Positions 13,359 through 26,264 of a stretch of DNA of 64,000 bases are shown in pieces (within the stretch, counting starts at the first letter, position 1; every line of letters starts with the position of its first letter). Position numbers and translations under genes: made by a program. Under the pieces are notes generated by a model. The model was given only the letters and a program-made list of their open reading frames with translations, did no database searches and was not told the origin of the DNA. Location of the stretch: positions 1 to 64,000 of the forward strand of contig JAUJYZ010000346.1 in the NCBI GenBank assembly GCA_033675265.1, in the 5' to 3' direction. The stretch comes from Actinostola sp. cb2023. Lineage: Eukaryota; Cnidaria; Anthozoa; Actiniaria; Actinostolidae.

Positions 13359-15804
13359 GTTAAGTACTGATTCACTACACTATCATAGTTACTGTGGCTA
13401 CCTGTCAGCTCACTTACCCCCAACACAATTTTTTTTTGTACAAAGAAAAAGGTGTTTTGACTGATGGCGGGTAGTCAAATTCACATACAAAGTAAATATC
13501 AAGTAGACTTAGCATGGCTTTCCCAAATCAGGTCATCATCATTAATTAAAATAATTGAGTGTGGAGTACATACTCCCTCCTTTCTCCATCACCATGATGG
13601 TTTCAATGCATTGTCGTTCACCATCATTGTGTGGTCCTCATCATCCCTTGTATGGCAAAGCAGAAATGGTGTCATGATATCCATGATTGCCTTGTTGGAT
13701 CATCGTCGCTCTGTAAGTGAAATTGAGAACGAATTAACGCATGTGTTCTTAAGTGTAGTAGTTGTAGTAGTACCTTTTGACCTTCATTACAAGAACAAAA
13801 AATAGGCAGTCAAGGACTGCATGTGGCTACTATAAATAAACAAAAACAGGTAGTCTATAACTACATGTAGGTACTGCGGTTTTGAAATATAGAAGCACTA
13901 TGTGTAGTTGGATTGTTCCTCTGTTGAACTGGTATGTTTGAACTATCTGCTGGAACTTGTTCTTTGGTTCTATATAATGCTAATTCTGACTGAATCAGAA
14001 ATGTATTTTAATACAAAGTTTAATTGAAAACAATTGTGACAGCGTACAAATAATTGAACAATAACAGTTGTTATTAACAATCAATATATATGAACAGCAT
14101 TGATATCATTAGTGATTGAATATTAATATTAATTTAATAAATGAATTGATAATGGCGTCATGACGACTCCGAAACGTCGCTCAATAAATCGTTTCCTTTC
14201 TTTGAGTTTTGCGATATTATGCTTTTCCAAAAATTTAACTGAAGTGGTGTTTATTTTTTTATTTATTTGACTTCACCTAAATATATGAAAACTTTGAGTA
14301 TAATAAATAGAATATCTAATTTGAAGATAAGTTTACACTCTAATATACTATGACTTTATGCTATTTTGCACCAGAAACTAGACACATCTCTCGTGTGTAA
14401 AGATCTTTTCAGTTCACAGGCTCGCCAGTCACCACCCTCTGTTTGTGTATTGGGCTTCCTGTGTCTCTTCTGTCTTATTGTTCTTCGAGGAATACTATTT
14501 TTGTCTTATTGTTCGATCGGCAGTATATGGCCGTAAATTCACTTCTAGAATCCTGTCCTTTTGATATCTTGTATTTCTAAAACTGCTTTCAAAATAAAGA
14601 TGAATATGCACTTCACTCCTGTGTGTCATTTATTTAGCGATTACAACGGCTTTTAGCGAGTTTTGGGACAAAGACTGAAAGAGTAACGAGAGCCGTGTTT
14701 GTTTGTGTCTCGCATATAAAGTATTTGTTCCTCGAAGAGAATTACTTGACACTTTAAATCGGTTATTGATCTGACAGTTTACATGGAGCCACTACACAGA
14801 CAAGAGTCGATCGTCATGGACTGATGGAGCTATTTTAAAGGCCGATCAAACACAAACACAATCGATATTCCACTGGAAAATAATCTCAACAAACCGTCAC
14901 TGAAAAACTTGAAAACATCTTTATGATCAAACACTTGACACTTTGCACGAGAGATTTGTCCGGTTTCTGGTGCAAAATAGAATAGTAGAGAGTGTAAACT
15001 TACCCTTCTAAACAAAAGCCGTGAAGCGAAAAGCACATGGAAATCCAACACGACGTATTTTGAACGCTATCGAATCGATAAAATGTCGACAACCACGAGA
15101 AGAATGTATCCGAATCGATAAAATGTCGACAACCAGACGAATAAACCATCGGGTACATCGTCGCGACATCGTGGCTGATTTTCGATCACCTGACTAGTTC
15201 CGAACACTATCCGAAGATTAGGACACTTACGGACTTACTTACGGACATACTTACTTACACACTCGATGACATAGTGGCTACTCTCTTCTAAGAAGAGGAG
15301 TAGCCACAAAAATGGAAGACCTCTTTTCTAGAACGGACAACAATGGTTGGTTGCCATTGGATGAAAGAGAGCTCCATGAATTTACCATGTGGTGTGAACT
15401 AACATACAACTTTCTCAAAACCAAGTATGAAGGTTTTTTGGTATTTATTTAGTTTGAGGCTGTACTAACTACAATTATCATTATACATGTCTACAATAAC
15501 TGACTGCAAGGGGAAATTTATTAAATAATACCTGTTGTTAACGGAAAGACGCGGCTTTACGAATTAAAATGATTGTATTCGTAAATAGCCGGACACAATT
15601 GAAACAAATCCCGAAGGTAACTAACCAATAATAAACTTATAATATGCTTATCAGCCCATTGCTTAGAGCATTTACTACTACTACTACTAATAATAATAAT
15701 AACGATTTATTAAACAGATCCATGTTTAAAAATGGCTCTTCCCTGTTTAAATGCTATCTAAACTATATATCTAAACTATCTAAACTACATTATACATATT
15801 TTTA

Positions 15805-16710
15805 CATCAACATTGATTAGACTGATTGGTCTCCATGATTTTAGTAGTCTGCCATCTTTGCCTTCTTTTTTCTATGAGAGTGACAACAGCTTGTTTTTGA
15901 GTTGTTATTATTTTTCCTTTATCAAGACCATCATTTAAACAGGAGATCAGAACTTTACCTAATTTATCCCAGAAACCTAAGTAAAATTATTTGATAAGAC
16001 CGTCGTTGCCTGGTGATTTTTAATTCCTCCTCATTTGCTGTAAGACACGATAACACTCATTAACAGTCAGGTAGCCTTCGCACTTGCGCATAGCCACCTC
16101 ATCAAGTGATCGAACAGGTACTTGCCACAGAAATTCACTACATTCCTCTTCTGTCTTATTGTTCTTCGAGGAATACATATTTTCATAAAAGGTTTCTATG
16201 TTCGTTCCACAGGATTTGTTTGTTTCACTATTATCGTCTAATTTTAGCTTTCGAATATGAGTTTTGCTCTTTTTCCTTCTTTCTAGTGTGAGAAAATACT
16301 TGTTACTTTTTTGACCATACTCATACCAATTTACTCATACCAATTTACTTTGGATCGAAGAATCAAGCCTTCCGTTATATGGCTATAATACTTTTTTAGT
16401 TCTGCTTTTAATTCGGTGTGCTCCTGTGTTAGATGTTCGACCTTTTCCCAATTTGGAATACTTTTGATCTGAATGTTTTCCTCTAGCGATTTTTGAATCG
16501 CTTTAAAACTCCTCGCTTTGGCTTTGGAAAAGGATAATTTTCTTATTTCATATTTTAATAATTCCCACCTGCTTTGCGGATCTAAGCCCTCCATGTATGT
16601 GTAATATTCCCTGACATCTCTTTCACATATTCATTGTCGTTTGAAAGCAAGTTATTGAACTTCCAAAATGAGGGTCCCCTTTTCCCTTCATCGAAGGATT
16701 TAAGCTCCAT
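15805..16710 (-). mobile_element. L1-clade LINE ORF2 fragment, copy 6
   Basis: This is the first copy with the shorter T run, so the frame from MEGLDPQ to KVNWYE is open (87 codons, 16331-16594). It still carries the long-unit substitutions near 16370-16390, so it is intermediate between the long-unit and short-unit types. Confidence 0.75.
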
Positions 16711-16813
16711 GTTAAGTACTGATTCACTACACTATCATAGTTACTGTGGCTACCTGTCAGCTCACTTACCCCCAACACAATTTTTTTGTACAAAGAAAAA
16801 GGTGTTTTGACTG

Positions 16814-19800
16814 ATGGCGGGTAGTCAAATTCACATACAAAGTAAATATCAAGTAGACTTAGCATGGCTTTCCCAAATCAGGTCATCATCATTAATTAAA
16901 ATAATTGAGTGTGGAGTACATACTCCCTCCTTTCTCCATCACCATGATGGTTTCAATGCATTGTCGTTCACCATCATTGTGTGGTCCTCATCATCCCTTG
17001 TATGGCAAAGCAGAAATTGTCATGTGTCATGATATCCATGATTGCCTTGTTGGATCATCGTCGCTCTGTAAGTGAAATTGAGAACGAATTAACGCATGTG
17101 TTCTTAAGTGTAGTAGTTGTAGTATACCTTTTGACCTTCATTACAAGAACAAAAAATAGGCAGTCAAGGACTGCATGTGGCTACTATAAATAAACAAAAA
17201 CAGGTAGTCTATAACTACATGTAGGTACTGCGGTTTTTTGAAATATAGAAGCAATGTGTACTACAATTGGATTGTACTCTGTCTACAATAACTGACTGTA
17301 TGTTTGAACTATCTGCTGGAACTTGTTCTTTGGTTGTTATATAATGCTAATTTACTGAATCAGAAATGTATTTTATTCGTAAAAGTTTAATTGAAAACAA
17401 TTGTGACAGCGTAACTAACCAATGAACAATAACAATTGTTATCAACAATTAATATGAACAGCATTGATATATCATTACGATTGATTAAACAGATAATATT
17501 AAAAATGGCTCAAATGAATTGAAATGGCTCATGACGACTATATATCGAAACTATCTAAACTACTCAATAAATATTTTTACTTTCTTTGAGTTTTGCGATT
17601 TTAGTATCTGCCATCTTTCCTTTTTTCTATTAACTGAAGCTTGTTTTTGAGTGTTATTTTTTTATTTGACTTCACCTAAAATATATGAAAACTTTGAGTA
17701 TTATCCCAAACCTAAATATCTTATTTGAAGATAAGTTTACACTCTAATATACTATGACTTTATGCTATTTTGATAACACCAGAAACTAGACACATCTCTC
17801 GTGTGTAAAGATCTTTTCAGTTCACAGGCTCGCCAGTCACCACCCTCTGTTTGTCTTATTGGGCTTCCTGTGTCTTATTTGATCGAAGGTTTCTATGTTC
17901 GTTGGCCGTAAATTCACTTCTAGAATCGTCTAATTTTTTTGATATCTTGTTTTTCTAAAACTGCTTTCAAAATAAAGATGAATATGCACTTCACTCCTGT
18001 GTGTCATTTATTTAGCGATTACAACGGCTTTTAGCGAGTTTTGGGACAAAGACTCAAAAGAGTAACGAGAGCCGTGTTTGTTTGTGTCTCGCATATAAAG
18101 TATTTGTTCCTCGAAGAGAATTACTTGACACTTTAAATCGGTTATTGATCTGACAGTTTACATGGAGCCACTACACAGACAAGAGTCGATCGTCATGGGA
18201 CTGATGGAGCTATTTTTAAAGGCCGATAAAACACAAACACAATCGATAGCCCTCCACTGGAAAATAATATTCAACAAACCGTCACTCAAAAACGTTTGAA
18301 AAAAGTTATTTATGATCAAACACTTGACACTTTTTGCTTCGAGAGATTTTTGTCCGGTTTCTGGTGCAAAATAGAATAGTAGTTAGAGTGTAAACTTACC
18401 CTTACCCTAAACAAAGCCGTGAAGCGAAAAGCACATGGAAATCGGGTACGACGTATTTTGAACGCTATCGAATCGATAAAATGTCGACAACCACAGAGAA
18501 GAATGTATCCGAATCGATAAAATGTCGACAACCAGACGAATCCAAACCATCGGGTACATTGTCGTCGCGACATCGTGGCTGGTTTTCGATCACCTGACTA
18601 GTTCCGAACACTATCCGAAGATTATTGACACTTACGGACTTACTTACGGACATACTTACTTACACACTCGATGACATAGTGGCTACTCTCTTCTAAGAAG
18701 AGGAGTTTGACCTTCACAAGAACAAAAAATGGAAGACCTCTTTTCTAGAACGGACAACAATGGTTGGTTGCCATTGGATGAAAGAGAGCTCATGAATTTA
18801 CCATGTGGTGTGAACTAACATACAACTTTCTCAAAACCAAGTATGAAGGTTTTTTGGTATTTATTTAGTTTGAGGCTGTACTAACTACAATTATCATTAT
18901 ACATGTCTACAATAACTGACTGCAAGGGGAAATTTATTAAATAATACCTGTTGTTAACGGAAAGACCGGCTTTACGAATTAAAATGATTGTATTCGTAAA
19001 TAGCCGGACACAATTGAAACAAATCCCGAAGGTAACTAACCAATAATAAACTTATAATATGCTTATCAGCCCATTGCTTAGAGCATTTACTACTACTACT
19101 ACTAATAATAATAATAACGATTTATTAAACAGATCCATGTTTAAAAATGGCTCTTCCCTGTTTAAATGCTATCTAAACTATATATCTAAACTATCTAAAC
19201 TACATTATACATATTTTTACATCAACATTGATTAGACTGATTGGTCTCCATGATTTTAGTAGTCTGCCATCTTTGCCTTCTTTTTTCTATGAGAGTGACA
19301 ACAGCTTGTTTTTGAGTTGTTATTATTTTTCCTTTATCAAGACCATCATTTAAACAGGAGATCAGAACTTTACCTAATTTATCCCAGAAACCTAAGTAAA
19401 ATTATTTGATAAGACCGTCGTTGCCTGGTGATTTTTAATTCCTCATTTGCTGTAAGACACGATAACACTCTCATTAACAGTCAGGTAGCCTTCGCACTTG
19501 CGCATAGCCACCTCATCAAGTGATCGAACAGGTACTTGCCACAGAAATTCACTACATTCCTCTTCTGTCTTATTGTTCTTCGAGGAATACATATTTTCAT
19601 AAAAGGTTTCTATGTTCGTTCCACAGGATTTGTTGTTTCACTATTATCGTCTAATTTTAGCTTTCGAATATGAGTTTTGCTCTTTTTCCTTCTTTCTAGT
19701 GTGAGAAAATACTTGTTACCTTTTTGACCATACTCATACCAATTTACTCATACCAATTTACTTTGGATCGAAGAATCAAGCCTTCCATTATATGGCTATA

Positions 19801-20228
19801 ATACCTTTTTAGTTCTGCTTTTAATTCGGTGTGCTCCTGTGTTAGATGTTCGACCTTTTCCCAATTTGGAATACTTTTGATCTGAATGTTTTCCTCTAGC
19901 GATTTTTGAATCGCTTTAAAACTCCTCGCTTTGGCTTTGGAAAAGGATAATTTTCTTATTTCATATTTTTTAATAATTCCCACCTGCTTTGCGGATCTAA
20001 GCCCTCCATGTATGTGTAATATTCCCTGACATCTCTTTCACATATTCATTGTCGTTTGAAAGCAAGTTATTGAACTTCCAAAATGAGGGTCCCCTTTTCC
20101 CTTCATCGAAGGATTTAAGCTCCATGTTAAGTACTGATTCACTACACTATCATAGTTACTGTGGCTACCTGTCAGCTCACTTACCCCCAACACAATTTTT
20201 TTGTACAAAGAAAAAGGTGTTTTGACTG
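16814..20228. repeat. Mosaic transition unit of the array
   Basis: This 3415-bp unit joins the long and short sub-arrays. From about 17220 to 18730 it departs strongly from the other long units: short patches from elsewhere in the unit alternate with the expected sequence every few bases. Examples are GTCTACAATAACTGACTG near 17280, where unit DNA from ~2 kb away is expected, and ATTTTTACTTTCTTTGAG near 17570. Its hairpin near 18680 has lost the right arm, which is replaced by the sequence flanking the deletion in the short units. Outside 17220-18730 it matches its neighbours well. Confidence 0.85.
19220..20125 (-). mobile_element. L1-clade LINE ORF2 fragment, copy 7
   Basis: It lies in the mosaic unit but already carries the substitutions typical of the short units (TTCCATTATATGG and ATACCTTTTTAG near 19790). 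Confidence 0.75.
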
Positions 20229-21049
20229 ATGGCGGGTAGTCAAATTCACATACAAAGTAAATATCAAGTAGACTTAGCATGGCTTTCCCAAATCAGGTCA
20301 TCATCATTAATTAAAATAATTGAGTGTGGAGTACATACTCCCTCCTTTCTCCATCACCATGATGGTTTCAATGCATTGTCGTTCACCATCATTGTGTGGT
20401 CCTCATCATCCCTTGTATGGCAAAGCAGAAATGGTGTCATGATATCCATGATTGCCTTGTTGGATCATCGTCGCTCTGTAAGTGAAATTGAGAACGAATT
20501 AACGCATGTGTTCTTAAGTGTAGTAGTTGTAGTATACCTTTTGACCTTCATTACAAGAACAAAAAATGGAAGACCTCTTTTCTAGAACGGACAACAATGG
20601 TTGGTTGCCATTGGATGAAAGAGAGCTCCATGTGGTGTGAACTAACATACAACTTTCTCAAAACCAAGTATGAAGGTTTTTTGATATATTTATTTAGTTT
20701 GAGGCTGTACTAACTACAATTATCATTATACATGTCTACAATAACTGACTGCAAGGGGAAATTTATTAAATAATACCTGTTGTTAACGGAAAGACGCGGC
20801 TTTACGAATTAAAATGATTGTATTCGTAAATAGCCGGACACAATTGAAACAAATCCCGAAGGTAACTAACCAATAATAAACTTATAATATGCTTATCAGC
20901 CCATTGCTTAGAGCATTTACTACTACTACTACTAATAATAATAATAACGATTTATTAAACAGATCCATGTTTAAAAATGGCTCTTCCCTGTTTAAATGCT
21001 ATCTAAACTATATATCTAAACTATCTAAACTACATTATACATATTTTTA

Positions 21050-21951
21050 CATCAACATTGATTAGACTGATTGGTCTCCATGATTTTAGTAGTCTGCCAT
21101 CTTTGCCTTCTTTTTTCTATGAGAGTGACAACAGCTTGTTTTTGAGTTGTTATTATTTTTCCTTTATCAAGACCATCATTTAAACAGGAGATCAGAACTT
21201 TACCTAATTTATCCCAGAAACCTAAGTAAAATTATTTGATAAGACCGTCGTTGCCTGGTGATTTTTAATTCCTCATTTGCTGTAAGACACGATAACACTC
21301 ATTAACAGTCAGGTAGCCTTCGCACTTGCGCATAGCCACCTCATCAAGTGATCGAACAGGTACTTGCCACAGAAATTCACTACATTCCTCTTCTGTCTTA
21401 TTGTTCTTCGAGGAATACATATTTTCATAAAAGGTTTCTATGTTCGTTCCACAGGATTTGTTGTTTCACTATTATCGTCTAATTTTAGCTTTCGAATATG
21501 AGTTTTGCTCTTTTTCCTTCTTTCTAGTGTGAGAAAATACTTGTTACCTTTTTGACCATACTCATACCAATTTACTCATACCAATTTACTTTGGATCGAA
21601 GAATCAAGCCTTCCATTATATGGCTATAATACCTTTTTAGTTCTGCTTTTAATTCGGTGTGCTCCTGTGTTAGATGTTCGACCTTTTCCCAATTTGGAAT
21701 ACTTTTGATCTGAATGTTTTCCTCTAGCGATTTTTGAATCGCTTTAAAACTCCTCGCTTTGGCTTTGGAAAAGGATAATTTTCTTATTTCATATTTTAAT
21801 AATTCCCACCTGCTTTGCGGATCTAAGCCCTCCATGTATGTGTAATATTCCCTGACATCTCTTTCACATATTCATTGTCGTTTGAAAGCAAGTTATTGAA
21901 CTTCCAAAATGAGGGTCCCCTTTTCCCTTCATCGAAGGATTTAAGCTCCAT
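21050..21951 (-). mobile_element. L1-clade LINE ORF2 fragment, copy 8
   Basis: Short-unit copy with the 87-codon open stretch at 21572-21835. Otherwise as copy 2. Confidence 0.75.
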
Positions 21952-22880
21952 GTTAAGTACTGATTCACTACACTATCATAGTTACTGTGGCTACCTGTCA
22001 GCTCACTTACCCCCAACACAATTTTTTTGTACAAAGAAAAAGGTGTTTTGACTGATGGCGGGTAGTCAAATTCACATACAAAGTAAATATCAAGTAGACT
22101 TAGCATGGCTTTCCCAAATCAGGTCATCATCATTAATTAAAATAATTGAGTGTGGAGTACATACTCCCTCCTTTCTCCATCACCATGATGGTTTCAATGC
22201 ATTGTCGTTCACCATCATTGTGTGGTCCTCATCATCCCTTGTATGGCAAAGCAGAAATGGTGTCATGATATCCATGATTGCCTTGTTGGATCATCGTCGC
22301 TCTGTAAGTGAAATTGAGAACGAATTAACGCATGTGTTCTTAAGTGTAGTAGTTGTAGTATACCTTTTGACCTTCATTACAAGAACAAAAAATGGAAGAC
22401 CTCTTTTCTAGAACGGACAACAATGGTTGGTTGCCATTGGATGAAAGAGAGCTCCATGTGGTGTGTGAACTAACATACAACTTTCTCAAAACCAAGTATG
22501 AAGGTTTTTTGATATATTTATTTAGTTTGAGGCTGTACTAACTACAATTATCATTATACATGTCTACAATAACTGACTGCAAGGGGAAATTTATTAAATA
22601 ATACCTGTTGTTAACGGAAAGACGCGGCTTTACGAATTAAAATGATTGTATTCGTAAATAGCCGGACACAATTGAAACAAATCCCGAAGGTAACTAACCA
22701 ATAATAAACTTATAATATGCTTATCAGCCCATTGCTTAGAGCATTTACTACTACTACTACTACTAATAATAATAATAACGATTTATTAAACAGATCCATG
22801 TTTAAAAATGGCTCTTCCCTGTTTAAATGCTATCTAAACTATATATCTAAACTATCTAAACTACATTATACATATTTTTA

Positions 22881-23782
22881 CATCAACATTGATTAGACTG
22901 ATTGGTCTCCATGATTTTAGTAGTCTGCCATCTTTGCCTTCTTTTTTCTATGAGAGTGACAACAGCTTGTTTTTGAGTTGTTATTATTTTTCCTTTATCA
23001 AGACCATCATTTAAACAGGAGATCAGAACTTTACCTAATTTATCCCAGAAACCTAAGTAAAATTATTTGATAAGACCGTCGTTGCCTGGTGATTTTTAAT
23101 TCCTCATTTGCTGTAAGACACGATAACACTCATTAACAGTCAGGTAGCCTTCGCACTTGCGCATAGCCACCTCATCAAGTGATCGAACAGGTACTTGCCA
23201 CAGAAATTCACTACATTCCTCTTCTGTCTTATTGTTCTTCGAGGAATACATATTTTCATAAAAGGTTTCTATGTTCGTTCCACAGGATTTGTTGTTTCAC
23301 TATTATCGTCTAATTTTAGCTTTCGAATATGAGTTTTGCTCTTTTTCCTTCTTTCTAGTGTGAGAAAATACTTGTTACCTTTTTGACCATACTCATACCA
23401 ATTTACTCATACCAATTTACTTTGGATCGAAGAATCAAGCCTTCCATTATATGGCTATAATACCTTTTTAGTTCTGCTTTTAATTCGGTGTGCTCCTGTG
23501 TTAGATGTTCGACCTTTTCCCAATTTGGAATACTTTTGATCTGAATGTTTTCCTCTAGCGATTTTTGAATCGCTTTAAAACTCCTCGCTTTGGCTTTGGA
23601 AAAGGATAATTTTCTTATTTCATATTTTAATAATTCCCACCTGCTTTGCGGATCTAAGCCCTCCATGTATGTGTAATATTCCCTGACATCTCTTTCACAT
23701 ATTCATTGTCGTTTGAAAGCAAGTTATTGAACTTCCAAAATGAGGGTCCCCTTTTCCCTTCATCGAAGGATTTAAGCTCCAT
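22881..23782 (-). mobile_element. L1-clade LINE ORF2 fragment, copy 9
   Basis: Short-unit copy, as copy 8. Confidence 0.75.
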
Positions 23783-24715
23783 GTTAAGTACTGATTCACT
23801 ACACTATCATAGTTACTGTGGCTACCTGTCAGCTCACTTACCCCCAACACATTTTTTTTTTTGTACAAAGAAAAAGGTGTTTTGACTGATGGCGGGTAGT
23901 CAAATTCACATACAAAAGTAAATATCAAGTAGACTTAGCATGGCTTTCCCAAATCAGGTCATCATCATTAATTAAAATAATTGAGTGTGGAGTACATACT
24001 CCCTCCTTTCTCCATCACCATGATGGTTTCAATGCATTGTCGTTCACCATCATTGTGTGGTCCTCATCATCCCTTGTATGGCAAAGCAGAAATGGTGTCA
24101 TGATATCCATGATTGCCTTGTTGGATCATCGTCGCTCTGTAAGTGAAATTGAGAACGAATTAACGCATGTGTTCTTAAGTGTAGTAGTTGTAGTATACCT
24201 TTTGACCTTCATTACAAGAACAAAAAATGGAAGACCTCTTTTCTAGAACGGACAACAATGGTTGGTTGCCATTGGATGAAAGAGAGCTCCATGTGGTGTG
24301 AACTAACATACAACTTTCTCAAAACCAAGTATGAAGTTTTTTTTTTGATATATTTATTTAGTTTGAGGCTGTACTAACTACAATTATCATTATACATGTC
24401 TACAATAACTGACTGCAAGGGGAAATTTATTAAATAATACCTGTTGTTAACGGAAAGACGCGGCTTTACGAATTAAAAAATGATTGTATTCGTAAATAGC
24501 CGGACACAATTGAAACAAATCCCGAAGGTAACTAACCAATAATAAACTTATAATATGCTTATCAGCCCATTGCTTAGAGCATTTACTACTACTACTAATA
24601 ATAATAATAATAACGATTTATTAAACAGATCCATGTTTAAAAATGGCTCTTCCCTGTTTAAATGCTATCTAAACTATATATCTAAACTATCTAAACTACA
24701 TTATACATATTTTTA

Positions 24716-25619
24716 CATCAACATTGATTAGACTGATTGGTCTCCATGATTTTAGTAGTCTGCCATCTTTGCCTTCTTTTTTCTATGAGAGTGACAACAG
24801 CTTGTTTTTGAGTTGTTATTATTTTTCCTTTATCAAGACCATCATTTAAACAGGAGATCAGAACTTTACCTAATTTATCCCAGAAACCTAAGTAAAATTA
24901 TTTGATAAGACCGTCGTTGCCTGGTGATTTTTAATTCCTCATTTGCTGTAAGACACGATAACACTCATTAACAGTCAGGTAGCCTTCGCACTTGCGCATA
25001 GCCACCTCATCAAGTGATCGAACAGGTACTTGCCACAGAAATTCACTACATTCCTCTTCTGTCTTATTGTTCTTCGAGGAATACATATTTTCATAAAAGG
25101 TTTCTATGTTCGTTCCACAGGATTTGTTGTTTCACTATTATCGTCTAATTTTAGCTTTCGAATATGAGTTTTTTGCTCTTTTTCCTTCTTTCTAGTGTGA
25201 GAAAATACTTGTTACCTTTTTGACCATACTCATACCAATTTACTCATACCAATTTACTTTGGATCGAAGAATCAAGCCTTCCATTATATGGCTATAATAC
25301 CTTTTTAGTTCTGCTTTTAATTCGGTGTGCTCCTGTGTTAGATGTTCGACCTTTTCCCAATTTGGAATACTTTTGATCTGAATGTTTTCCTCTAGCGATT
25401 TTTGAATCGCTTTAAAACTCCTCGCTTTGGCTTTGGAAAAGGATAATTTTCTTATTTCATATTTTAATAATTCCCACCTGCTTTGCGGATCTAAGCCCTC
25501 CATGTATGTGTAATATTCCCTGACATCTCTTTCACATATTCATTGTCGTTTGAAAGCAAGTTATTGAACTTCCAAAATGAGGGTCCCCTTTTCCCTTCAT
25601 CGAAGGATTTAAGCTCCAT
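24716..25619 (-). mobile_element. L1-clade LINE ORF2 fragment, copy 10
   Basis: Short-unit copy, as copy 8, with a longer T run near 25170. Confidence 0.75.
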
Positions 25620-26264
25620 GTTAAGTACTGATTCACTACACTATCATAGTTACTGTGGCTACCTGTCAGCTCACTTACCCCCAACACAATTTTTTTTTTG
25701 TACAAAGAAAAAGGTGTTTTGACTGATGGCGGGTAGTCAAATTCACATACAAAGTAAATATCAAGTAGACTTAGCATGGCTTTCCCAAATCAGGTCATCA
25801 TCATTAATTAAAATAATTGAGTGTGGAGTACATACTCCCTCCTTTCTCCATCACCATGATGGTTTCAATGCATTGTCGTTCACCATCATTGTGTGGTCCT
25901 CATCATCCCTTGTATGGCAAAGCAGAAATGGTGTCATGATATCCATGATTGCCTTGTTGGATCATCGTCGCTCTGTAAGTGAAATTGAGAACGAATTAAC
26001 GCATGTGTTCTTAAGTGTAGTAGTTGTAGTATACCTTTTGACCTTCATTACAAGAACAAAAAATGGAAGACCTCTTTTCTAGAACGGACAACAATGGTTG
26101 GTTGCCATTGGATGAAAGAGAGCTCCATGTGGTGTGAACTAACATACAACTTTCTCAAAACCAAGTATGAAGGTTTTTTGATATATTTATTTAGTTTGAG
26201 GCTGTACTAACTACAATTGTCATTATACATGTCTACAATAACTGACTGCAAGGGGAAATTTATT

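Larger units (their letters stand above)
1..16813. repeat. Long-unit sub-array, ~3.3 kb period
   Basis: This holds a partial unit (1-268) and five full units starting at 269, 3569, 6865, 10167 and 13464. Each has, in order: a block with an open frame of 113-124 codons on the plus strand; ~1.46 kb present only in long units; a 34-bp hairpin; a (CTA)n(ATA)n run; and the minus-strand LINE fragment. A short direct repeat containing ATCGATAAAATGTCGACAAC occurs twice within ~60 bp in every unit, for example near 5123 and 5165. The fifth unit differs from the others by several small insertions. Confidence 0.95.
1..26264. repeat. Tandem array of ~3.3-kb and ~1.83-kb satellite units
   Basis: The segment beginning ATGGCGGGTAGTC recurs at 269, 3569, 6865, 10167, 13464, 16814, 20229, 22055, 23889 and 25726. 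Spacing is 3300, 3296, 3302, 3297, 3350 and 3415, then 1826, 1834 and 1837. Neighbouring units are near identical over their whole length and differ mainly by homopolymer length and a few substitutions. The array is cut by the window start and ends at 26264, where the last unit stops mid-sequence and unrelated DNA begins. The unit includes a decayed L1-like ORF2 fragment on the minus strand, so the satellite arose from, or captured, a LINE. No open frame in it shows convincing coding character. Confidence 0.97.
20229..26264. repeat. Short-unit sub-array, ~1.83 kb period
   Basis: Three full units (from 20229, 22055 and 23889) and a partial one (25726-26264) lack ~1.46 kb of the long unit. The junction reads AACAAAAAATGGAAGACC. 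Its left part matches the long unit near 3900 and its right part the long unit near 5361, with ACAAAAAT shared at both ends. A second 11-bp deletion between CATG repeats (in GAGCTCCATGTGGTG) and a few substitutions are common to all the short units. The short units also share LINE-fragment substitutions absent from the first five long units. Confidence 0.95.

Noticed and set aside
269..25726. Recurring plus-strand open frames of 113-124 codons starting MAGSQIHIQ in each satellite unit
   Set aside because: They recur only because the unit is duplicated, vary in their C-terminus with small indels, overlap the LINE fragment flank on the other strand and resemble no protein.
1..26264. CRISPR array or rDNA as explanation for the tandem repeats
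   Set aside because: Unit length is kilobases with no short repeat-spacer pattern, and no rRNA core sequence is seen.
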